Below, one piece after another: positions 5,877 through 12,960 of a stretch of 13,571 nucleotides of DNA. The first letter of the stretch is position 1. Every line of letters starts with the position of its first letter. This stretch comes from an uncultured Bacilli bacterium. Lineage in GTDB: Bacteria; Bacillota_I; Bacilli_A; RF39; UBA660. Below the pieces are notes generated by a model. That model had not been told where the DNA came from, made no database searches, and worked only from the letters and a program-made list of their open reading frames with translations. The stretch is taken from assembly GCA_947853245.1 (NCBI GenBank), contig CANTWP010000031.1, positions 1-13,571 of the forward strand. Reading direction: 5' to 3'. Both the position numbers and the translations under genes were made by a program.

Positions 5877-6644
5877 ATGGAAAAAATTAAAGTACTTATG
5901 ATAGATGATAATATAAAACTAGTAGAAATGATACAGGAATATTTTAAAGAAAGTGGAACTATTGAAATAGTGCTAACAGCGAAAGATGGTTTAGAAGGTA
6001 TAGAGATAGCGGAATCTTATTTAAATGAATATGATATTATGTTATTAGACTTAATTATGCCTAATAAAGATGGTTTATATGTATTAGAAGAAATGAAGAA
6101 AAGAGGTATTAATAAACCGGTTATTATTGAAACAAGTTATAATTCTAGTGAAGTCATTAAAGAAGTATCTGAGTATGGTGTAAATTATTTTATATTAAAA
6201 CCATTTGAACTAAGTGATTTAGAACAAAAGATTAAGAAAGTATTAGAGAGAGCAACTGAAGGTAATAATATAGATTTTTATAATAGTAATCTACAAATAT
6301 CTATTACTAAGATTTTACATGAATTAGGTATTCCTTCTCATATAAAAGGCTATCAATATATAAGAGAAGGTATTGGTATAGTATTTGAGCGTCCTGATAC
6401 AATTGGTGGAATTACTAAAGAACTATATCCTGAATTAGCAGGTAAATATGATACAACTGTATCAAGAGTAGAAAGAGCAATTAGACATGCTATTGAAGTT
6501 AGTTGGAATCGTGGTGATTGGGATTTAATGGAGGAAATCTTTGGGCATAGTGTAGATATTGATAAAGCTAAACCAACTAATTCAGAATTTATTGTGACTA
6601 TTGCTGATAAGTTAAGACTTGATTTTCATAAAGTAAAAAGTTAA
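5877..6644 (+). CDS. spo0A: Sporulation master regulator Spo0A
   Basis: A 255-residue response regulator. Its receiver domain (about 1-122) has the acidic pair D10-D11, phosphoacceptor D58 in LLDLIMPNKDG, T86 and K108 (LKPF). After a short linker comes the Spo0A-specific DNA-binding domain (about 140-255), with HELGIPSHIKGYQYIRE and the recognition helix SRVERAIRHAIEVSW (196-210), which matches the Bacillus subtilis protein almost residue for residue as I recall it, then AKPTNSEFI (231-239). Phosphorylated Spo0A switches gene expression at entry to sporulation. The linker is about 10-15 residues shorter than in B. subtilis (267 residues). The start is ATG 5877, with AGGAG 7 nt upstream; an in-frame ATG at 5853 lies upstream of that site and at the predicted transcription start. 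The usual neighbours spoIVB and recN are absent; it sits between tpiA and a lipid-kinase gene. Confidence 0.97.
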   Translation: MEKIKVLMIDDNIKLVEMIQEYFKESGTIEIVLTAKDGLEGIEIAESYLNEYDIMLLDLIMPNKDGLYVLEEMKKRGINKPVIIETSYNSSEVIKEVSEYGVNYFILKPFELSDLEQKIKKVLERATEGNNIDFYNSNLQISITKILHELGIPSHIKGYQYIREGIGIVFERPDTIGGITKELYPELAGKYDTTVSRVERAIRHAIEVSWNRGDWDLMEEIFGHSVDIDKAKPTNSEFIVTIADKLRLDFHKVKS

Positions 6645-6646
6645 TA

Positions 6647-6673
6647 TTTACATAAAATAAAAAAATATGTAAA
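6647..6673 (+). other. Weak stem-loop after spo0A
   Basis: TTTACATA (6647-6654) pairs with TATGTAAA (6666-6673) around an 11-nt A-rich loop just after the spo0A stop. No T tract follows, so it is a poor terminator. It may only stabilise or attenuate the message before the next gene. Confidence 0.3.
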
Positions 6674-6695
6674 ATAAATTATTAGGGGACGGAGT

Positions 6696-7577
6696 ATGTT
6701 TTATTTAAGTAATGATATAGAAAACATTTATATTATAAATGAAAGCTCTGGTAGTGGAGAAATAAAAAAGTTTATTAATTATTTATATAATTTATCATAC
6801 GAGCAATCTATTAAAAATATATATTTATATACTAAAGGAAAAAACGATGCTACTAAGTTAGCGAAGTTATATTCTAATATTTATCCTCAGGCTATTATAT
6901 ATAGTGTAGGAGGAGATGGTACTTTAAATGAAATAGTTAATGGTATTAATCCTAATTCTAGATTAGCGATTATTCCATTAGGAACGGGTAATGATTTTTA
7001 TAAAATTTATAAAAAGATTAAAGGAACTCAAAAAATAGATATTGGAATTGTTAATGATAAAAAGTTTATTAATATAGCGTCTTTAGGATTAGATGCAGAG
7101 ATTGCTAAAAAAGCAAATAAATATAAATTATTAAAAAAATACAAACATAATGAATATAGTGTTGGTATAATTAAAACTTTAATGGAAAATCCACATTATA
7201 GTACTTCTATAGGTAATTTATCCTTATTAGCAATTTGTAATGGTATGTATTATGGAAATGGTGTACCAATTAATCCTAATTATAATTTAAATGATGGTAA
7301 TTTTGAAGTATATAGTGCTAATGAATTAACAAGATTACAATGTATAAAATTATTTTTAAAAATATTTACTGCTTCGCATTATAATAATGATTTGGTCAGT
7401 TATTATAAGTCATCTGATATAGTAGTTTCATCGCCAGATTATCTTATGTGTAATATTGATGGTGAAATTATATATGCTAAAGAATTTGAATTTAAAAATA
7501 TTAAAGATGGTTTGACTATTACTACTGATGTACCAAATTATATTCATCAATATATGTTAAATAGAGATAAAAGATAG
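6696..7577 (+). CDS. Diacylglycerol kinase catalytic-domain protein (DgkB/YegS type)
   Basis: A 293-residue soluble lipid kinase of the DAGK catalytic family. Motifs seen are a somewhat degenerate N-terminal IINESSGSG (13-21, usually INPxSG), the nucleotide-binding VGGDGTLNEIVNG (71-83), IPLGTGNDF (93-101), GNGVPINPNYNLNDGNFEV (187-205) and the DGE of the C-terminal domain (255-257). In Bacillus, DgkB phosphorylates diacylglycerol released during lipoteichoic acid synthesis and returns it to phospholipid synthesis, which would complement the diacylglycerol glycosyltransferase upstream. Sphingosine-kinase-like or other lipid substrates are possible, since the family call does not fix the lipid. 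The ribosome-binding site is AGGGG (6684-6688), 7 nt before ATG; the GGAG at 6691 is too close. No separate promoter was seen, so it is probably cotranscribed with spo0A, 51 bp upstream. Confidence 0.9.
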   Translation: MFYLSNDIENIYIINESSGSGEIKKFINYLYNLSYEQSIKNIYLYTKGKNDATKLAKLYSNIYPQAIIYSVGGDGTLNEIVNGINPNSRLAIIPLGTGNDFYKIYKKIKGTQKIDIGIVNDKKFINIASLGLDAEIAKKANKYKLLKKYKHNEYSVGIIKTLMENPHYSTSIGNLSLLAICNGMYYGNGVPINPNYNLNDGNFEVYSANELTRLQCIKLFLKIFTASHYNNDLVSYYKSSDIVVSSPDYLMCNIDGEIIYAKEFEFKNIKDGLTITTDVPNYIHQYMLNRDKR

Positions 7578-7664
7578 AAAAAATTTTAAAAATATAACTT
7601 TTAAAGTAGGGTTCTCTTTTTAGGCTCTTCTTTATAGGTTATATTTTATTTTATACTTTCTTTG

Positions 7665-7673
7665 TGTTATAAT
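7665..7673 (+). promoter_or_regulatory. Extended -10 promoter of gpmI
   Basis: TGTTATAAT is an extended -10 element (TG, one base, perfect TATAAT at 7668-7673). The -35 region (TTTATT, 7645-7650) is poor, as is usual for this class. The predicted start near 7680 leaves a leader of only about 12 nt, with the AAGGAG site at its very 5' end. Confidence 0.65.
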
Positions 7674-7691
7674 TTAAAAGGAGATGATACA

Positions 7692-9191
7692 ATGAAGCCA
7701 GTTGTTTTATGTATTTTAGATGGAGTTGGCATTACAGATAAAGTTACTGGTAATGCTTTTAAGATAGCTAATAAACCAGTAATTGATAAATTATGGAATA
7801 ATTATCCCCATAGTTTATTAGAAGCTAGTGGTGAAGAAGTAGGTTTACCTAAAGGTCAAATGGGTAATAGTGAAGTGGGGCATATGAATTTAGGCGCTGG
7901 AAGAATAGTTTATCAGCCTTTACAATTTATAAATAAAAGTATTGAAGATGAAAGTTTCTATTGCAATACTGAAATTATTAATACGATTGATTATGTGAAT
8001 GATAATGCTTCTTCTTTACATTTATTAGGTCTTCTATCAGATGGAGGTATTCATTCACATATATCACATTTGTTTGCAATATTAAGAATGTGTAAAGCGA
8101 AAAATGTCAAAAAAGTGTATATTCACGTCTTTACAGATGGAAGAGATACTTTACCAGATTCAGCTTTAAATTATTTAGATATGTTAGATGCCAAAATAAA
8201 AGAATTAGGAATTGGAGAACTTGCTACTATTTCTGGAAGATATTATGCAATGGATAGGGATAATCGTTTTGAAAGAATAAAAAAAGCATATGAAGCTATT
8301 GTTGATGGCGTGGGGCCTCATTATTCTAGTTATAAAGAAGTTATACAAGAAAATTATACTAATGGTATTACTGATGAATTTATTGTCCCAGCTATTATTA
8401 ATCAAGATGGAATGATTAAAGATGATGATGGTTTAATAGTATTTAATTATCGTCCAGATCGTTTACGTGAATTATTTAGTGCCATAACAGATATAAATAA
8501 TCGTTGCTTTGAAAGAAATGTTAGGAAGAATTTAAAATTAACAACAATGATGCCTGTTAGTTCAGAGGTTGTTTATACTAATGCATTTGCATTACCAAAG
8601 TTAGATAATACTTTAGGTGAATATGTTAGTAGCTTAGGATTAAAACAATTACGTATTGCTGAAACTGAGAAATACGCTCATGTTACTTATTTTTTTGATG
8701 GTGGGGTTGAAAAAGATTTAGCTAATTGTAATCGTATCCTTATTCCTTCACCAAAAGTGGCTACTTATGATTTAAAGCCTGAAATGAGTGCTTATGAAAT
8801 TACAGATGAACTAATTAAGGAATTAGATAATGATTATGAGCTTATTGTTCTTAATTACGCTAATGGAGATATGGTTGGTCATACTGGTGTATTTGAGGCT
8901 GCTAAGAAAGCTGTGGAAACATTAGATGAGTGTTTAGAAAAACTATATAATAAAGTTACTTCAATTGGTGGTGTAATGTTAATTATTGCAGATCATGGTA
9001 ATTGTGAGTATATGTTAGATGAAGAAGGAAATATTGTTACATCACATTCGACAAATAAAGTGCCTTGTATTTTAACTGATAAACATTTTGTATTAAAAAA
9101 TGGTAAATTAGCAGATATTGCTCCTACGATTTTAAGCTTATTAGATTTAGAAATACCAGTTGAAATGACGGGTATTAGTTTGATAGATTAG
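7692..9191 (+). CDS. gpmI: 2,3-bisphosphoglycerate-independent phosphoglycerate mutase
   Basis: A 499-residue cofactor-independent, manganese-dependent phosphoglycerate mutase, converting 3-phosphoglycerate to 2-phosphoglycerate through a phosphoserine. Seen are D10 (LCILDGVG), catalytic S60 in QMGNSEVGHMNLGAGR (56-71), H121-S-H (GGIHSH), TDGRDT (148-153), SGRYYAMDRD (181-190), FNYRPDR (251-257), ETEKYAHVTYFF (324-335), NGDMVGHTG (391-399), ADHGN (433-437) and TSHST (450-454), that is, all metal and substrate ligands of the family. The start is ATG 7692, with AAGGAG 8 nt upstream; a longer frame from TTG 7662 would run through the -10 box and is rejected. It has its own promoter and no clear terminator after it. 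Enolase, its usual downstream partner, is not in the window. Confidence 0.98.
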   Translation: MKPVVLCILDGVGITDKVTGNAFKIANKPVIDKLWNNYPHSLLEASGEEVGLPKGQMGNSEVGHMNLGAGRIVYQPLQFINKSIEDESFYCNTEIINTIDYVNDNASSLHLLGLLSDGGIHSHISHLFAILRMCKAKNVKKVYIHVFTDGRDTLPDSALNYLDMLDAKIKELGIGELATISGRYYAMDRDNRFERIKKAYEAIVDGVGPHYSSYKEVIQENYTNGITDEFIVPAIINQDGMIKDDDGLIVFNYRPDRLRELFSAITDINNRCFERNVRKNLKLTTMMPVSSEVVYTNAFALPKLDNTLGEYVSSLGLKQLRIAETEKYAHVTYFFDGGVEKDLANCNRILIPSPKVATYDLKPEMSAYEITDELIKELDNDYELIVLNYANGDMVGHTGVFEAAKKAVETLDECLEKLYNKVTSIGGVMLIIADHGNCEYMLDEEGNIVTSHSTNKVPCILTDKHFVLKNGKLADIAPTILSLLDLEIPVEMTGISLID

Positions 9192-9209
9192 ATATTTCTT
9201 AGATTTCTA

Positions 9210-9238
9210 TTGAAAAACGATTGTTAATGTCATATAAT
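9210..9238 (+). promoter_or_regulatory. Sigma-A promoter of the polysaccharide gene unit
   Basis: TTGAAA (9210-9215), a 17-bp spacer and TATAAT (9233-9238) form a near-consensus promoter that starts 19 bp after the gpmI stop, with transcription expected near 9245 and a leader of about 21 nt. Confidence 0.8.
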
Positions 9239-9265
9239 TGGTGTAGTAAGAAGGTAGTGATAACA

Positions 9266-10405
9266 ATGAAGGCTAGGGTTATAGCATATTATTTACCACA
9301 ATTTCATCCTATTAAAGAAAATGATGAATTCTGGGGAAAAGGATTTACAGAATGGACTAATGTTGCTAAAGCAAAACCTCTTTTTAAAGGGCATTATCAA
9401 CCACAAGTTCCTGCGGATTTAGGGTTTTATGATTTAAGACTTCCAGAAGTTAGAGAAGCTCAAGCAACCATGGCTAAAGAGTGTGGAGTAGAGGGCTTTA
9501 TGTATTGGAATTATTGGTTTGGAAGAGGTAAAAAGGTTTTAGAAATGCCAATCGAAGAAATCATGCGTACTGGTAAACCAAATTTCCCTTTTTGTATAGG
9601 CTGGGCTAATCATGATTGGTCTAATAAAACATGGAAAACTATAGGTAATTTTAAAATGGAAAAGACCTTTTTAACACAGGAATATTTAGGTAAAAAAGAT
9701 TATACTGATTATTTTAATTATTGTTTACCTATGTTTAAAGATAAAAGATATATAACAGTGGATGATAAACCTTTGTTTTACATATTTGCTCCAGATGCAA
9801 TTCCAGATATAGAGGATTTTATTAAACTTTGGAATAAATTAGCTATTAAAAATGGTTTAAAAGGGATTCATTTTGTAGCGCGTGTTGATGCAATAGGAAA
9901 AACACATGTAGTAAATGATAAAAGTTATCTTAATGATCATAAACAAAGATATGATAATTATATTAAGAAAGGTTTTGATGCGGTATGTTCAGAAGGTTGC
10001 CGTCGGGCTGAAATTTTATCATCAGGTTTTTCTAAAAAATATTTTAGAACAATATTAAAAAAGATGAGATTATCTAGTATGAATAGTCATGATTATATGA
10101 AAATAATTAATAATTATTATACTGATTCAGATTCTTTAGATTATGTATATCCACAGATAATACCACGTATGGATAGAACACCAAGGCAGGGCAAAAATGC
10201 TATAATTTATAAAGATAATAGTCCTGAAAAATTTCGTAAATGCATTCAATTAGCATTTGAGAAAGTTCAAGATAAAAATTATGAACATCGTATTTTGTTT
10301 TTGAGCTCTTGGAATGAATGGGGAGAAGGTTCTTATATGGAACCAGACATTATATTTGGTCACGAATATTTGGATGTACTAAAAGATGAAATATATGATG
10401 AATAA
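9266..10405 (+). CDS. WbsX/GH99-like glycan biosynthesis protein
   Basis: A 379-residue protein of the WbsX family, related to glycoside hydrolase family 99 and found in O-antigen, capsule and rhamnose-glucan clusters. The hallmark segments are clear: RVIAYYLPQFHPIKEND (4-20), FWGKGFTEWTNVAKAKP (22-38), YQPQVPADLGFYDLR (44-58), YWNYWFGRGK (80-89), FCIGWANHDW (109-118) and the C-terminal SSWNEWGEGSYMEPD (347-361). No signal peptide or membrane helix is present, so it acts in the cytoplasm. The family's biochemistry is poorly established; it is often annotated as glycosyltransferase because of its neighbours, although the fold suggests a glycoside-acting enzyme. The start is ATG 9266, with AAGGTAG 8 nt upstream; an upstream TTG at 9221 would be inside the promoter and is rejected. 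It overlaps the next gene by 20 bp. Confidence 0.92.
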   Translation: MKARVIAYYLPQFHPIKENDEFWGKGFTEWTNVAKAKPLFKGHYQPQVPADLGFYDLRLPEVREAQATMAKECGVEGFMYWNYWFGRGKKVLEMPIEEIMRTGKPNFPFCIGWANHDWSNKTWKTIGNFKMEKTFLTQEYLGKKDYTDYFNYCLPMFKDKRYITVDDKPLFYIFAPDAIPDIEDFIKLWNKLAIKNGLKGIHFVARVDAIGKTHVVNDKSYLNDHKQRYDNYIKKGFDAVCSEGCRRAEILSSGFSKKYFRTILKKMRLSSMNSHDYMKIINNYYTDSDSLDYVYPQIIPRMDRTPRQGKNAIIYKDNSPEKFRKCIQLAFEKVQDKNYEHRILFLSSWNEWGEGSYMEPDIIFGHEYLDVLKDEIYDE

Positions 10406-11600
10406 TAGTAAAAAATTGCAAGATTCAACAAAAAAAATAAATGTAATGTTTTTATTTCATGATTCAGAATTAAATAATGGTGCGGTTAGATCAATGATCG
10501 ATGTTATAGAAGGATTAGTTTTTAAATATAATATAAATCCCATTATTGTATACCCTGATAATAAAGGCACTGCTATAAATTATTTAGAATCAAAAGGAAT
10601 ATCTTGCTACAATATTAGATATGGTCATTGGGCATATTGCGATCAAGAAAAATTTAGCAAAAAACTTTATTTAGTTATTAGGATTATTGGTAAATTTGGA
10701 TATGCACTTAAGAATTTATCTAGGTTTAAAGAAATTATAATTAAAGAAAATATTGATATTTGTTATAGTAATACATCAGTTATCTATATTGGTGCTTTGT
10801 TGCACTCTAGATTTAATATTCCACATATATGGCATATTCGAGAATTTGGTGCTGAAGATCATAATTTAAAATTTATTCCAAGTAGAAAATTTTTGTATAA
10901 GATAATGTCTAATTCTAGTGACGCAATTATATATATATCTAAAAGTGTTCAGAAAAAGTATCATTCTTTTATTAAATCTGATATAATCCAAAAAGTAATA
11001 TATAATGATATTTCTAAAGACTTTATAAATCCTAAAAAGAGATTTAATTACAATAAAAAACTATTACTTTCAGTAATTGGAGATATTAAAGAAGGAAAAG
11101 GCCAGTTGGAAGTAGTACAAGCTGTATATAAATTATATTTAAAGAATTTTGATATTGAGTTACATATTGCCGGTAAACAAGATGGTTCATATTATCAACG
11201 TATCAGTCAGTATGTTAAAGATCATAATATGGAATCTTATGTTGTTTTTGATGGATTTATTCGCGATGTTAATTCATATCGAAATAAAATGGATGTAGGT
11301 ATTGTATCATCGTCAAGCGAGGCATTTGGACGTGTTACAATAGAAGGTATGTTAAGTATGATGGCTATGATAGGGGCTAATACGGCGGGCACAAAAGAAC
11401 TTATTATAGATAAAGAAAATGGTTTATTATATGAATCTCATAATATTGATGATTTGGCATCTAAAATAGAATTATTATATCAAGATAGAGAATTATTATA
11501 TTTATTAGCAAGTAATGGCTTTAAATACGCTAAAGATAATTTTACGATTGCGAGTGCTTCTGATTCAATATATAAACTTATAACAGAAATACTTACTTAA
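10386..11600 (+). CDS. GT4 glycosyltransferase (polysaccharide unit, first copy)
   Basis: A GT-B fold family 4 glycosyltransferase of up to 404 residues. The N-terminal domain begins NVMFLFHDSELNNGAVRSM (19-37), followed by CYSNTSVIYIGA (126-137) and IWHIREF (148-154). The second domain begins LLLSVIGDIKEGKGQ (226-240) and carries the catalytic EX7E motif (E312 to E320, EAFGRVTIE) and AGTKELI. It probably adds one sugar of a surface polysaccharide repeat using a nucleotide sugar; the sugar cannot be told. The start is uncertain: ATG at 10386, 10395 and 10398 are in frame, all inside the end of the WbsX gene, and none has a good ribosome-binding site, so translation is likely coupled. The protein resembles the next gene product (shared NTSV and WHIRE motifs), suggesting an old duplication. 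Confidence 0.92.
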   Translation: MKYMMNNSKKLQDSTKKINVMFLFHDSELNNGAVRSMIDVIEGLVFKYNINPIIVYPDNKGTAINYLESKGISCYNIRYGHWAYCDQEKFSKKLYLVIRIIGKFGYALKNLSRFKEIIIKENIDICYSNTSVIYIGALLHSRFNIPHIWHIREFGAEDHNLKFIPSRKFLYKIMSNSSDAIIYISKSVQKKYHSFIKSDIIQKVIYNDISKDFINPKKRFNYNKKLLLSVIGDIKEGKGQLEVVQAVYKLYLKNFDIELHIAGKQDGSYYQRISQYVKDHNMESYVVFDGFIRDVNSYRNKMDVGIVSSSSEAFGRVTIEGMLSMMAMIGANTAGTKELIIDKENGLLYESHNIDDLASKIELLYQDRELLYLLASNGFKYAKDNFTIASASDSIYKLITEILT

Positions 11601-11660
11601 ATAAATTATTAGTTTTTTTTGTTAAATATAATTGACACTAACCAAAATGGAGGTTTTAAA

Positions 11661-12785
11661 TTGAAAAGAATTTTATTTATACATTCTAGTGCTGATTTAT
11701 ATGGCTCTGATCGTGCTTTGGTGAATATTGTTAAATATATTGATAAGAAAAAATATAAGATTTTTGTTTTAGTACCAAGTGATGGACCTCTTGTAGCAGA
11801 ATTAAATCAAATTTCTAATGTAGATGTTGAAATAGGTGAGTTAGCTGTTTTGAGAAGAAAGAATATGTCTTTTTCGGGAATGCTTAGGTATATAAAAGAA
11901 TTTAAAAGATCTTGTTCTTATTTAAAAAAATATTTAAGAAATAATCAAATAGATATAGTCTATACTAATACTTCTGTAGTGATATGTGGAGCCTTTATGG
12001 CTAAACGTTTAAAAATAAAAAATATTTGGCATATTAGAGAAATTATTAAAAATGATTTTGAAAATAAATTCATTTCTCGTGTTGTTAATCGATTAGCGGA
12101 TATTATTGTTGTTAATAGTCGTACTACCGGTGAGGCTTTAAAAGTTTCTAAAGAAAAAATTAGATTAGTTTATGATGCGGTAGAAGATAAAAAAGATGAA
12201 GTTATTGTTAAGACTCCACATGATAATTTTGTTGTTGGTATGGCAGGTCGCATAAATAGATGGAAAGGTCAAAAAGTGTTTGTTGATGCCGCAGCAATTG
12301 TTCATGAACATTATCCAGATGTTATGTTTGAGATTGCTGGTTCTGTGTATAAAGGTGAAGAATACTTAAAAGAAGATTTACAAGCTTATATTGTTGAAAA
12401 AGGATTAGAGAATATTGTTCTTTTATTAGGACATATAGATAACATGGATAATTTTTATAAGAATCTAGATTTATTTATTTTACCTTCGATTCAACCAGAA
12501 CCATTTGGTTTGGTTGTTATTGAAGCAATGGAATTTTGTATTCCAGTTATTGCTACTAACCATGGTGGTCCTGTTGAAATTATAGATAATAAAAAAGATG
12601 GTTATTTAGTTGAACCTTTTAATAGTGAGGAACTTGCTTCTACTATAGAAAAGTTGATGCTTTCTCCAAAAGAAAGAGAAAAAATTGGTATTAAAGGCAG
12701 AAATAAAAAACGTAAAATGTTTTCAATTAAAACTATGATTAAAAGTACTGAGTCAGTACTAGATGAAGTAATAAAAAAATTATAA
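11661..12785 (+). CDS. GT4 glycosyltransferase (polysaccharide unit, second copy)
   Basis: A 374-residue GT4 glycosyltransferase beginning MKRILFIHSSADLYGSDRAL, a glycine-containing acceptor loop typical of the family. It has YTNTSVVICGA (101-111) and IWHIREI (122-128) as in the preceding paralogue, then VVGMAGRINRWKGQ (191-204) as the second-domain start, the EX7E motif (E280 to E288, EPFGLVVIE) and the nucleotide-sugar loop HGGPVEII (301-308). The start is a TTG at 11661 with TGGAGG 7 nt upstream; no ATG with a site exists nearby, and a longer frame from TTG 11619 has no ribosome-binding site. It is the last gene of the unit, 60 bp after the previous stop, and is followed by a strong terminator. 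Its expected role is a second, successive sugar transfer in the same glycan. Confidence 0.93.
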   Translation: MKRILFIHSSADLYGSDRALVNIVKYIDKKKYKIFVLVPSDGPLVAELNQISNVDVEIGELAVLRRKNMSFSGMLRYIKEFKRSCSYLKKYLRNNQIDIVYTNTSVVICGAFMAKRLKIKNIWHIREIIKNDFENKFISRVVNRLADIIVVNSRTTGEALKVSKEKIRLVYDAVEDKKDEVIVKTPHDNFVVGMAGRINRWKGQKVFVDAAAIVHEHYPDVMFEIAGSVYKGEEYLKEDLQAYIVEKGLENIVLLLGHIDNMDNFYKNLDLFILPSIQPEPFGLVVIEAMEFCIPVIATNHGGPVEIIDNKKDGYLVEPFNSEELASTIEKLMLSPKEREKIGIKGRNKKRKMFSIKTMIKSTESVLDEVIKKL

Positions 12786-12788
12786 GTA

Positions 12789-12834
12789 AAAAAGTTGTTT
12801 ATTTGTTTTTGTTAACATTTAACAACTTTTTATA
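12789..12834 (+). terminator. Intrinsic terminator ending the polysaccharide unit
   Basis: AAAAAGTTGTT (12789-12799) pairs perfectly with AACAACTTTTT (12821-12831) around a 21-nt loop that contains a GTTAAC palindrome, and T-rich sequence follows. It begins 3 bp after the stop codon. Confidence 0.75.
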
Positions 12835-12880
12835 TTTATTGAATTATAAATTTTTTTGTATTTTTTTTATACTTAGATAC

Positions 12881-12909
12881 TTGACTTATCGTAAAATAAC
12901 AATTAAAAT
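12881..12909 (+). promoter_or_regulatory. Sigma-A promoter of rny
   Basis: TTGACT (12881-12886), a 17-bp spacer and TAAAAT (12904-12909, five of six consensus bases) predict a start near 12916 and a leader of about 45 nt. The leader contains a small GTTC/GAAC stem (12922-12925 with 12933-12936). Confidence 0.7.
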
Positions 12910-12960
12910 GATATTGGGTACGTTCGTTTTTAGAACACACTTATGTAATGGAGGGATATT

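Noticed and set aside
8205..8405. Minus-strand reading frame of 66 codons inside gpmI
   Set aside because: Opposite a certain gene, with an isoleucine/asparagine-rich low-complexity product typical of the antisense of AT-rich coding sequence.
9047..9053. Second exact Spo0A box sequence (TTCGACA)
   Set aside because: It lies inside the gpmI coding region, encoding part of the conserved TSHST motif, and one or two chance copies are expected in this length of AT-rich DNA.
11600..11620. Eight-T run after the first polysaccharide glycosyltransferase as a terminator
   Set aside because: The preceding AATAAATTATT can form only a tiny AT stem, too weak for a terminator; the T run alone is common in this composition.
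11627..11660. TATAAT (11627-11632) and TTGACA (11632-11637) before the last glycosyltransferase gene
   Set aside because: The TATAAT has no -35 at proper spacing, and the TTGACA would use TTTAAA at 11655, which would start transcription inside the gene. The gene is more simply read from the upstream promoter.
12922..12936. GTTC/GAAC repeat before rny as a LexA/DinR operator
   Set aside because: The Gram-positive SOS box reads GAAC-N4-GTTC; here the half-sites are in the opposite order with a 7-bp gap.
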